Assembly (NCBI GenBank): GCA_947168335.1
Contig: CAMVLM010000032.1
Span: forward strand, 1-32,403
Length of the DNA: 32,403 nt
Source of the DNA: an uncultured Butyrivibrio sp.
GTDB lineage: Bacteria > Bacillota > Clostridia > Lachnospirales > Lachnospiraceae
Reading direction: 5' to 3'
Shown: in pieces, positions 25,951-32,403 of the stretch
How positions within the stretch are numbered: position 1 is the first letter of the stretch
Layout: each line of letters starts with the position of its first letter
Program-made: the position numbers and the translations under genes
The notes under the pieces: generated by a model
What the model was told of the DNA's origin: nothing
The model's input: the letters and a program-made list of their open reading frames with translations, nothing else
Database searches by the model: none

Positions 25951-27887
25951 CAGATGCTACCTCCGATTACGATAATAAGCATTATGATAACGATGATCGC
26001 AGAAATCACAATGCAGGGTGCAAGGAGTTTATCCTCTCCGAAGTACTCTGTCATATACCAGTTTGACATATACAGAGGTCTTGACTTACCAAAGGAGTCA
26101 ATGTAATGACGGTCATCACCGGCATTAACACCAGCTACATAAGACATTGTCATCTTACTCTTCTTACCGATTGAAAGGATACGGCTTCCGATAGGGATAA
26201 TGAAAATCATGGCAACCATGATCATCATGATAACAACATCAGATCCACCAATAACATTAGGGATCTTCTTATAAAATGCCTCGTTAAGAACGGGCTGAAT
26301 CATGTTGTTTGACATCCAGGGGAATGCAAAACACATAACAATAATCATTACTGTAAGCGGGAATAAAGATATCATCTCACTTCTGGGAGTAATATCTTCA
26401 AGCTCGTAAGACTGATGAATAACAGTACAGATCTTGCCAAGCCACTTTGCCCAGTAGAAAAGCGTTGAACCTGAACCAAATACAAGGAACAGAACAAGCC
26501 ATACTGAATTGGAATCTACGAAACTCTTAAGAGCTGCCCACTTTGAAACAAGCATTCCAAAAGGAGCCATGAACATACCACAGATACCGATGATCATGAT
26601 GAATGCAAGTCTGGGTAACTTAATGATAAGACCATGCATATCCTCGATATCACGGCTGTGCATACAGTTCTCAATATCACCGACTGTCTGGAACAGAAGT
26701 GACTTTGATACGGCATGGAAAAGGATAAGCATTGTTGCTGCCCACACACCTTCTGTAGTACCTGTTCCGGCACATGCTGTAATAAGTCCAAGGTTTGAAA
26801 TTGTTGAGTACGCAAGCACCTTTTTACCATCACTGACAGTAATAGCAAGAAGTGATGCTGCGAAGAATGTGAATCCACCGATAACAGTGATCATTATACC
26901 TGTGAATGTTCCTGCAAGCATAGGTGAAAGTCTGATGAGCATATACACACCGATCTTAACCATTGTTGCAGAGTGAAGCAGCGCACTACTGGGTGTAGGT
27001 GCAACCATCGCTCCAAGCAGCCATCTTGAGAACGGGAACTGTGCACTCTTTGTAAGTGCTGCAAAAGCAAACAGTGTAACAGGTATCATAACCAGCATAT
27101 TGGTTCTGGGAATGATCTGTGTAAGCTGGCTTAAGTTTGCAATACCAAGCTGCATATTGCAGTACATAAGTCCAAAACCTACTCCGCATCCACCGAGAAG
27201 GTTCATCCACAGTGCCCTGAAACTGTTGTTAACTGCTTCTTCTGTTCTGGTATAACCGATAAGAAGGAATGAGCATACACTGGTAATCTCCCAGAAGAAG
27301 TAAACCCATCCAAGATTGTCGGAACTGATAAGACCAAACATTGCTCCTATGAACACAAAAAGAAGTGCCAGGAAATAGTTGGATCTGTCCTCAACTTCGA
27401 CATGATGATTGTGATAATCCTTCATATAACCGCAGGCATAAATACAAATAAGAATACCTACGATACCTACTATGAGGATCATAACAGCAGAAAGATAATC
27501 CACTCTTAAATGGCTCTTTCCTGTGATTGCCTTACCGGTCAAATCCATCCACAATACAGGAATAGTTCCAATGAGTGAAAGAAGTATAGCATAATATTTC
27601 TTATACTTTATGCTAAGGAAAATTACGATACACATGAGTAGTATTTCGCCGCCCATGATAATGTGATCGTAAGTCTCAGCATTGGTAATGTATGTATTTT
27701 TGGTGCTTCCGGCTTTACTGAGTACCTGTACGCCTACCCAAATTGCCATTGCCATGATGCTGAATCCGCCGAGACCGGCGATGATGTTGCGCAGCAGAGA
27801 CGCCTTCTTGATGCAGAACATTAATACTGCCATCACAAAAGGGAAAATGATTAGAAACTCAACTGCGATAGGAATTGTAATAGTCAA
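25950..27887 (-). CDS. echA: Ech hydrogenase membrane subunit EchA (NuoL/Mrp antiporter-like)
   Basis: Ion-translocating subunit related to NuoL/M/N and Mrp antiporters. The 645-aa protein has roughly 15-16 hydrophobic helices. The antiporter core is seen in WVYFFWEITSVCSFLLIGY (conserved Glu), FAALTKSAQFPFSRWLLGAM (conserved Lys) and LLHSATMVKIGVYMLIRL (second Lys, broken-helix region). It is the first gene of the ech-hyp array. The start is TTG at 27887 with GGGGTGGAG 5-6 nt upstream; no better ATG exists. Promoter elements and two dyads lie directly upstream. Confidence 0.95.
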   Translation of the reverse strand: MTITIPIAVEFLIIFPFVMAVLMFCIKKASLLRNIIAGLGGFSIMAMAIWVGVQVLSKAGSTKNTYITNAETYDHIIMGGEILLMCIVIFLSIKYKKYYAILLSLIGTIPVLWMDLTGKAITGKSHLRVDYLSAVMILIVGIVGILICIYACGYMKDYHNHHVEVEDRSNYFLALLFVFIGAMFGLISSDNLGWVYFFWEITSVCSFLLIGYTRTEEAVNNSFRALWMNLLGGCGVGFGLMYCNMQLGIANLSQLTQIIPRTNMLVMIPVTLFAFAALTKSAQFPFSRWLLGAMVAPTPSSALLHSATMVKIGVYMLIRLSPMLAGTFTGIMITVIGGFTFFAASLLAITVSDGKKVLAYSTISNLGLITACAGTGTTEGVWAATMLILFHAVSKSLLFQTVGDIENCMHSRDIEDMHGLIIKLPRLAFIMIIGICGMFMAPFGMLVSKWAALKSFVDSNSVWLVLFLVFGSGSTLFYWAKWLGKICTVIHQSYELEDITPRSEMISLFPLTVMIIVMCFAFPWMSNNMIQPVLNEAFYKKIPNVIGGSDVVIMMIMVAMIFIIPIGSRILSIGKKSKMTMSYVAGVNAGDDRHYIDSFGKSRPLYMSNWYMTEYFGEDKLLAPCIVISAIIVIIMLIIVIGGSI

Positions 27888-27922
27888 AGATTCTCCACCC
27901 CTTTCAGGATATATTTTTAACA

Positions 27923-27935
27923 GGCATATAATGCC
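27923..27935. repeat. Perfect dyad GGCAT-N3-ATGCC over the ech -10
   Basis: A 13-bp perfect inverted repeat that contains the likely -10 hexamer of the ech promoter. Its position suggests an operator; the binding protein is unknown. Confidence 0.5.
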
Positions 27936-27953
27936 TTGTATATATTAACACAA
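27925..27953 (-). promoter_or_regulatory. Probable promoter of the ech-hyp array
   Basis: On the minus strand TTGTGT (27953-27948) and TATATG (27930-27925) are 17 nt apart, with the expected start near 27918 and the ribosome site 20 nt further on. Neither hexamer is a perfect match. Confidence 0.5.
27936..27953. promoter_or_regulatory. Rex-like operator candidate overlapping the ech -35
   Basis: On the minus strand TTGTGT-N6-ATACAA is an 18-bp near-palindrome resembling the Rex consensus TTGTGAA-N4-TTCACAA in its outer bases (TTGTG and ACAA). Rex senses NADH/NAD+ and represses fermentation genes in many Firmicutes. The match is partial. Confidence 0.4.
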
Positions 27954-28057
27954 AATGATATAGAATTGATAAAGAAATTGTTATAAATCTGACAAATTTA
28001 ATTGTTTTTTGTCTGGGGTGAAAAACCCATTCAACTATAATTATTCTATTTGAAATT

Positions 28058-28507
28058 TTATCTTATATTTTCGATTACCATATAAAGGAGTCTGTATAAT
28101 TCTTCAGCTTCTTTCTTGGAAAGATTTACACATTTTCCAATCTTGCTGGGCACATCCTTTGCTTTTTCCTTGAGTGCCTCTCCTTCTTTTGTTATTGAAA
28201 CAAGAAGATTTCTCTCATCTGATTTAGATCTTGTTCTCTTGATAAGTCCCTTACTCTCAAGCTTCTTAAGTACAGGTGTCAACGTACCTGAATCAAGATA
28301 CAGATTTTCACCAAGAGTCTTAACATTCATTTCCTTCTTTTCCCAGAGCACAAGCATAGTAATATACTGTGTGTAGGTCAGATCAATCTCATCAAGAAAA
28401 GGTTTGTAAGCACGTATTATTTCCTTTGAGCACGCATACAGCGGAAAACATAACTGATTCTCAAGCTTTAACATACTATACTCATTTTCCTTATTTGTAG
28501 TTCCCAT
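28058..28507 (-). CDS. OhrR-type MarR-family organic peroxide sensor
   Basis: A winged-helix repressor of 149 aa. KLENQLCFPLYACSKEI places the peroxide-reactive cysteine at C20 (C15 in B. subtilis OhrR), and LGENLYLDSGTLTPVLKKLE with RSKSDERN is the recognition helix and wing. C126 lies where two-cysteine OhrR proteins have their resolving cysteine, and C26 is a further nearby thiol. AAAGGAGA supports the ATG at 28507. No ohr gene is adjacent in the window. It precedes the ech array by 170 nt on the same strand without an obvious terminator, so readthrough is possible. Confidence 0.9.
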   Translation of the reverse strand: MGTTNKENEYSMLKLENQLCFPLYACSKEIIRAYKPFLDEIDLTYTQYITMLVLWEKKEMNVKTLGENLYLDSGTLTPVLKKLESKGLIKRTRSKSDERNLLVSITKEGEALKEKAKDVPSKIGKCVNLSKKEAEELYRLLYMVIENIR

Positions 28508-28674
28508 ATATATAATCTCTCCTTTTAATAAATTGTATGCAAATAATTAGTCATAAATATCATACTACCAAATCCCAATTTATTCAATGGTGATATTATA
28601 AATTAAATATTATTAGATTTTATCGTTATTATTAAAAAAATATTTATTTGTTAAAAACAGTCCCCGAAAAAAAA

Positions 28675-28722
28675 TAGCATAATAAAAGCCCCTAAAATCA
28701 TTCTCTAATTCCAGGAGCTTTT
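28675..28722 (-). terminator. Rho-independent terminator of minCDE
   Basis: AAAAGCTCCT and AGGGGCTTTT form a 10-bp stem with one G-T pair, followed on the minus strand by TTATTATGCTATTTTTTTT. It begins 8 nt after the minE stop. Confidence 0.8.
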
Positions 28723-28730
28723 GATTATTT

Positions 28731-29018
28731 TTAATTTTTAGCCGAATGCTTCATATTCTTTATCGGAATATTTGCATAAAGCGCAGGAACTGTTTTTGAA
28801 TCTGAAGTAACACCCTCTGTATCCATCTGGGTAAACTTGATATCAAGACCTGCCTGATCAACTTCTACATACTTGGATAAAACTTCAAGAATATCATTTT
28901 TGATTCTTTCCATTATTTCCGGTGAGCAACTGGATCTGTCAGAGACAAGTACAAGCTTCAAACGGTCCTTTGCCATTTCGCTGGATGATTTTTTCTTAAA
29001 AATATCTGTCAGCTTCAT
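28731..29018 (-). CDS. minE: Cell division topological factor MinE
   Basis: Stimulates the MinD ATPase and drives MinCD off the membrane at midcell. The 95-aa protein has the N-terminal membrane/MinD-binding part (DIFKKKSSSEMAKDRLKLVLVSDRSSCSPEIMERIKNDI begins at residue 5) and a C-terminal beta-rich dimer domain. AAGGGGG precedes the ATG. It lies 15 nt after minD. Its presence implies an E. coli-like MinCDE system rather than only MinCD/DivIVA. Confidence 0.96.
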   Translation of the reverse strand: MKLTDIFKKKSSSEMAKDRLKLVLVSDRSSCSPEIMERIKNDILEVLSKYVEVDQAGLDIKFTQMDTEGVTSDSKTVPALYANIPIKNMKHSAKN

Positions 29019-29033
29019 ATCCTGTCCCCCTTA

Positions 29034-29822
29034 TCACTTACGAAAAACACCGGCAAGTGCTGCGAAAAATCCTCTTTTATCCTCAAGGTTAAGGAAAGGT
29101 ACAGACTCACCCATTATTCTGCGGCAGATATTCATATATGCCTGACCGGCAAGTGAACTGTCACCTGCAAGAGGTTCTCCGTTATTGGTTGCAACTACAA
29201 TATTCTCATCATCAGGTACTACGCCGAGAAGATCAACAGCAAGTATGTCTATAACATCTTCGGCGCTCATCATATCACCGCGCTTAACCATCTCAGGGCG
29301 AAGTCTGTTAACTACAAGCTGAGTCTTTCCAATCTCGTTTGCCTCAAGAAGGCCGATGATTCTGTCTGCATCTCTTACTGCAGATACTTCAGGAGTTGTT
29401 ACAACTACAGCTCTTTCAGCGCCTGCTATTGCATTCTTGAATCCCTGCTCAATACCTGCAGGACAATCCATAATTACATAATCAAATTCCTGTTTAAGCT
29501 CTTCAGCAAGCTTCTTCATCTGATCAGGAGTAACACTTGTCTTATCCTTAGTCTGCGCAGCAGGAAGCAGGAAAAGTGTATCATATCTCTTATCTCTGAT
29601 CATCGCCTGTTTTACTTTGCAGCTTCCTTCCACAACATCAACGAGATTATATACTATACGGTTTTCAAGTCCCATAACCACATCAAGATTACGAAGTCCT
29701 ATATCTGTATCAATCAGAACTACCTTTTTGTTAAGCTTTGCAAGTCCTGTTCCAAGATTAGCAGTTGTTGTAGTTTTACCTACACCTCCCTTACCGGAAG
29801 TTACGACTATTACTTCTCCCAT
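29034..29822 (-). CDS. minD: Septum site-determining ATPase MinD
   Basis: Membrane-associated ATPase that recruits MinC. The 262-aa protein opens MGEVIVVTSGKGGVGKTTT, with the deviant Walker A of the ParA/MinD family. The C-terminal amphipathic membrane-targeting helix is present (FFAALAGVFRK). Upstream TTG and ATG codons exist at 29837 and 29834, but GGAGG stands 5 nt ahead of the ATG at 29822, and the family N-terminus fits that start. It begins 11 nt after the minC stop. Confidence 0.97.
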   Translation of the reverse strand: MGEVIVVTSGKGGVGKTTTTANLGTGLAKLNKKVVLIDTDIGLRNLDVVMGLENRIVYNLVDVVEGSCKVKQAMIRDKRYDTLFLLPAAQTKDKTSVTPDQMKKLAEELKQEFDYVIMDCPAGIEQGFKNAIAGAERAVVVTTPEVSAVRDADRIIGLLEANEIGKTQLVVNRLRPEMVKRGDMMSAEDVIDILAVDLLGVVPDDENIVVATNNGEPLAGDSSLAGQAYMNICRRIMGESVPFLNLEDKRGFFAALAGVFRK

Positions 29823-29833
29823 ATTGTCCTCCA

Positions 29834-30616
29834 TCAAAAAAATCTATTACCTCGCACCAAAGCAACATTATAAACATCCTTTACAACCTGTCCGTTCAGA
29901 ATGTACGCAATCTCTGCTTCCTTTTCAGTTGCTTTTTTACGAAATTTTCTGGTTTTAAGTTTCGGTCCCTTTTCAGCATCAGGTGAAATAGCTATTGCAT
30001 TGGCTATTCTGATCTGAAGCGGATCCATCTCCAGAGCAAAAACAAAGGCTTTATCATCTCCGCCTGCTCCGGCATAAGCACTGCCCCTCAGGGCACCAAG
30101 TATAAAAATGCTCCCCTCTGATGTAACAGAAGCACCGGGCTTAATGTCACCCATAATTATAACACTGTTTTTCTCAGTTATAGATTGTCCGGATCTAAGA
30201 CTTCCTCTGTGAACTTTTGTAAAATCAGCTCCCGGTATCATATCAGCAACACTTGCTGTAACTTCGGCAGCTTCAGTTGCAACAGTATCTGTAGTTTCAG
30301 AATTATCAAAAGCTGCAGTATTATCTGTATGTGCAAATCTTTCGAATAGCTGGTCTGTTGCAGGATCTTCACTAAGTACACAATTTATGGTAAGTTTACT
30401 GTTTTCACCGATCAGTCTTATAATCTCTGAAAGCTCCGGGTCGCTAAGCACTCTTCCTCGGATCATAAGTCCAACATTGGCACGGCCTAAAAACGAAGAG
30501 GATTCACGAAATTTCAGAGAGACATTAGTTCTAATTTCTTCAAAACTGCAATTCTCATCTAGCTCCAGGATAATTCCCGAGCCGGTTCCTTTTATACTTA
30601 CAGAACCCATATACAC
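29834..30616 (-). CDS. minC: Septum site-determining protein MinC
   Basis: FtsZ-assembly inhibitor recruited by MinD. The 260-aa protein has the N-terminal FtsZ-inhibiting domain (1-100), a Thr/Ala-rich linker (about 100-130) and the C-terminal beta-helix (HRGSLRSGQSI ... SVIIMGDIKPGASVTSEGSIFILGALRGSAYAG is in residues 138-182). GGGGGA stands 5 nt before a GTG at 30616 and 11 nt before an ATG at 30610, so the GTG is preferred. It is the first gene of minCDE, behind the tsf terminator. Confidence 0.94.
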   Translation of the reverse strand: MYMGSVSIKGTGSGIILELDENCSFEEIRTNVSLKFRESSSFLGRANVGLMIRGRVLSDPELSEIIRLIGENSKLTINCVLSEDPATDQLFERFAHTDNTAAFDNSETTDTVATEAAEVTASVADMIPGADFTKVHRGSLRSGQSITEKNSVIIMGDIKPGASVTSEGSIFILGALRGSAYAGAGGDDKAFVFALEMDPLQIRIANAIAISPDAEKGPKLKTRKFRKKATEKEAEIAYILNGQVVKDVYNVALVRGNRFF

Positions 30617-30645
30617 AAAAATCCCCCGGTATTCTATTTATATTT

Positions 30646-30678
30646 GCAAAAACCCTTGCCGCATAAAAACGACAAGGG
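30646..30678 (-). terminator. Rho-independent terminator of rpsB-tsf
   Basis: CCCTTGTCG and CGGCAAGGG form a 9-bp stem with one G-T pair, followed by TTTTTGC on the minus strand, 30 nt after the tsf stop. Confidence 0.88.
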
Positions 30679-30707
30679 CATTTTTAACTGATAATCTTTG
30701 AGCGAAA

Positions 30708-31658
30708 TTAAGCCATTCCAGCCTGCTTTGCAACTTCCTCTGCAAAGTTCTCTTCTCTCTTCTCGATACCTTCGCCAGTCTCGAAACGAATGAAACGCTT
30801 GATTGTAAGGTTAGCGCCATTCTCCTTAGCAACCTGTGCTACATACTGAGCAACAGTCTGCTTTCCATCCTCAGCCTTAACAAATACCTGCTGATTAAGG
30901 CAGATCTCTTTAAGTTCCTTCTGGAGACGACCCTCAAGCATCTTCTCGATGATCTGCTGAGGCTTTCTCTTTCCTTCAGGAAGCTCCTCGTTCTCCTTAG
31001 TAGCCTGAGCAAGAAGGATCTCCTTCTCGTGGTTTCTGAACTCTTCAGAAACATCGTTCATGTCTACATACTTAGGATTAAGAGCTGCAATCTGCATTGC
31101 AATGTTCTTGATAGCATCTTTGATGTTGTCGTTAACAACATCTGTATCAGCCTCAACGAGAACTGAAATTCTTCCGCCACCGTGAACGTAAGGAACTACG
31201 ATACCGCTCTCAGCTACAACCTTCTCGAAACGACGGATGCTGAGCTTCTCGCTGATAACTGCTGTGATCTCAACAAGTGCTTCCTGAACTGTCTTAGAAG
31301 CATCAAGTGTCCACTTCTCAGCCATGAAGCTGTCCATATCCTTAGAATCAGACTCTACAGCCTGCTTTGCAACTGCCTCAACAAAGTTCTGGAACTGCTC
31401 GTTCTTTGCAACGAAGTCAGTCTCTGAATTAACTTCAACAACTGCTGCTGTCTTGTCATCCTTAACAGCTACTCTTGTAAGACCTTCAGCTGCGATTCTG
31501 CTTGCCTTCTTCTCAGCCTTCATTACACCGGTCTTTCTAAGGAACTCAACTGCTGCGTCCATATCACCGTTTGTTTCTGTAAGTGCCTTCTTGCACTCCA
31601 TCATACCTGCGCCGGTGGTCTCACGTAACTCTTTTACCATTGCTGCTGTGATAGCCAT
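30708..31658 (-). CDS. tsf: Elongation factor Ts
   Basis: Nucleotide exchange factor for EF-Tu. The 316-aa protein begins with the UBA-like domain containing the signature LRETTGAGMMECKKAL, followed by the core domains with the conserved SETDFVAKNEQF. GGAGG 8 nt before the ATG at 31658. It follows rpsB by 50 nt, the standard rpsB-tsf order, and ends in a strong terminator. Confidence 0.98.
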   Translation of the reverse strand: MAITAAMVKELRETTGAGMMECKKALTETNGDMDAAVEFLRKTGVMKAEKKASRIAAEGLTRVAVKDDKTAAVVEVNSETDFVAKNEQFQNFVEAVAKQAVESDSKDMDSFMAEKWTLDASKTVQEALVEITAVISEKLSIRRFEKVVAESGIVVPYVHGGGRISVLVEADTDVVNDNIKDAIKNIAMQIAALNPKYVDMNDVSEEFRNHEKEILLAQATKENEELPEGKRKPQQIIEKMLEGRLQKELKEICLNQQVFVKAEDGKQTVAQYVAQVAKENGANLTIKRFIRFETGEGIEKREENFAEEVAKQAGMA

Positions 31659-31708
31659 CTATATATCCTCCAGATTATATTATTTAATATTTATAAGTTG
31701 AAGTAAAA

Positions 31709-32403
31709 TTACTCCTCTGTTGCCTCAGCCTCTGCAGACTCTTCAGCCTGATCCTCAGCTGCAACATTCTCTGTACCCTGGTTAGCTTCGATAACAGCGT
31801 CAGCCATCTTACCAACAAGAAGCTTTACTGCACGAATAGCATCGTCGTTTCCGGGGATGATGTAATCAAGCTCTTCAGGATCGCAGTTTGTATCGCCGAT
31901 ACCGATAAGAGTGATTCCAAGTGCCTCAGCTTCCTGGATGCAGATTCTTTCCTTCTTAGGATCTACTACGAAGATTGCATCAGGGATTCTCTTCATATCG
32001 CGGATTCCGCCGAGAACCTTATCAAGCTTCTCATATTCCTTCTTGAGCTGTGCAACTTCCTTCTTGGGAAGAACTTCGAATGTTCCATCTTCCTGCATCT
32101 TCTCAAGCTTCTTAAGACGATCGATTCTGCTCTGGATTGTGCGGAAGTTTGTAAGCATGCCACCAAGCCATCTCTCGTTTACATAGTACATACCGCAACG
32201 CTCAGCCTCTGTCTTAACAGCGTCCTGTGCCTGCTTCTTTGTACCAACAAAGAGGATTGTGCCTCCCTGTGAAGCGATCTCAAATACTGCCTTGTAAGCC
32301 TCGTCAACCTTAACAACTGACTTCTGAAGATCGATGATGTGGATACCATTTCTCTCTGTGAAGATGTAAGGAGCCATCTTAGGGTTCCATCTTCTGGTCT
32401 GGT
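31709..32403 (-). CDS. rpsB: Small ribosomal subunit protein S2 (5' end outside the window)
   Basis: Ribosomal protein of the 30S head. The frame is open to the window edge: upstream of the Met at 32377 the codons read QTRRWNPK, which is the conserved S2 N-terminal stretch, so the internal Met is not the start and about 15-18 residues are missing. The rest has the S2 signatures ([37 protein letters not shown]). The C-terminus ends in a long acidic Glu/Ala tail, common in Lachnospiraceae. It is cotranscribed with tsf. Confidence 0.98.
   Translation of the reverse strand, partial: QTRRWNPKMAPYIFTERNGIHIIDLQKSVVKVDEAYKAVFEIASQGGTILFVGTKKQAQDAVKTEAERCGMYYVNERWLGGMLTNFRTIQSRIDRLKKLEKMQEDGTFEVLPKKEVAQLKKEYEKLDKVLGGIRDMKRIPDAIFVVDPKKERICIQEAEALGITLIGIGDTNCDPEELDYIIPGNDDAIRAVKLLVGKMADAVIEANQGTENVAAEDQAEESAEAEATEE

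Noticed and set aside
26509..26976. Plus-strand open frame of 155 codons opposite echA
   Set aside because: Antisense shadow within a complete membrane-protein gene.
28014..28034. Hairpin (GGGTTTTTCACCC) between the OhrR-like gene and echA considered as a terminator
   Set aside because: The stem is only a few base pairs and is followed by an A-rich, not a T-rich, stretch in the transcribed direction.

Overview
The window looks like a chromosomal segment of an anaerobic, moderately A+T-rich Firmicute. Lachnospiraceae is the best guess, perhaps near Butyrivibrio or Pseudobutyrivibrio. This rests on gene content (six-subunit Ech [NiFe]-hydrogenase, MinCDE, RNase Y, MecA-like adaptor, a giant acyl-CoA dehydratase activase) and on strong AGGAGG-type ribosome sites. 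No 16S gene or other decisive marker is present, so the family is an inference. Every gene but one lies on the minus strand. No stretch longer than about 230 bases lacks a gene, and I saw no tRNA, rRNA, CRISPR array, insertion sequence or prophage.

Layout from left to right. 18-1361 is an RsmF-type rRNA m5C methyltransferase. 1433-1816 is a DtxR/MntR-family metalloregulator. 1962-3521 is RNase Y (rny). 3623-5316 is recX-recA (recA transcribed first) behind a clear SOS promoter with two LexA boxes. 5538-7698 is an unusual three-gene set: a catalytically dead rhomboid-like membrane protein with a zinc ribbon, a sigma-70-like protein that has lost its promoter-recognition parts, and an unrecognised 136-aa protein. 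Divergent from it, 7926-12197 encodes a 1423-aa fused activase. 12292-12765 is a small protein with a PcrA/UvrD C-terminal-like domain. 12906-16656 is rluF-ligA-metA. 16773-17612 is a MecA-like adaptor.

The centrepiece is a 10.1 kb array from 27887 down to 17745: echABCDEF followed without a break by hypF-hypC-hypD-hypE. The Ech genes encode a membrane-bound, ferredoxin-oxidising, H2-evolving, ion-pumping hydrogenase. The hyp genes build its Fe(CN)2CO centre. hypA and hypB (nickel insertion) and a maturation endopeptidase are absent, and the large subunit already ends at its terminal cysteine motif. The promoter region ahead of echA carries a Rex-like near-palindrome and a second perfect dyad over the likely -10.

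Right of this lie an OhrR-type peroxide sensor (28058-28507), minC-minD-minE (30616 to 28731), and rpsB-tsf. rpsB is cut by the right edge of the window.

The best candidates for something undescribed are the sigma-like / rhomboid-like / 136-aa set beside recA, the repeated dyad element that brackets the 136-aa gene, and the activase in which the normal homodimer has become a tandem within one chain.
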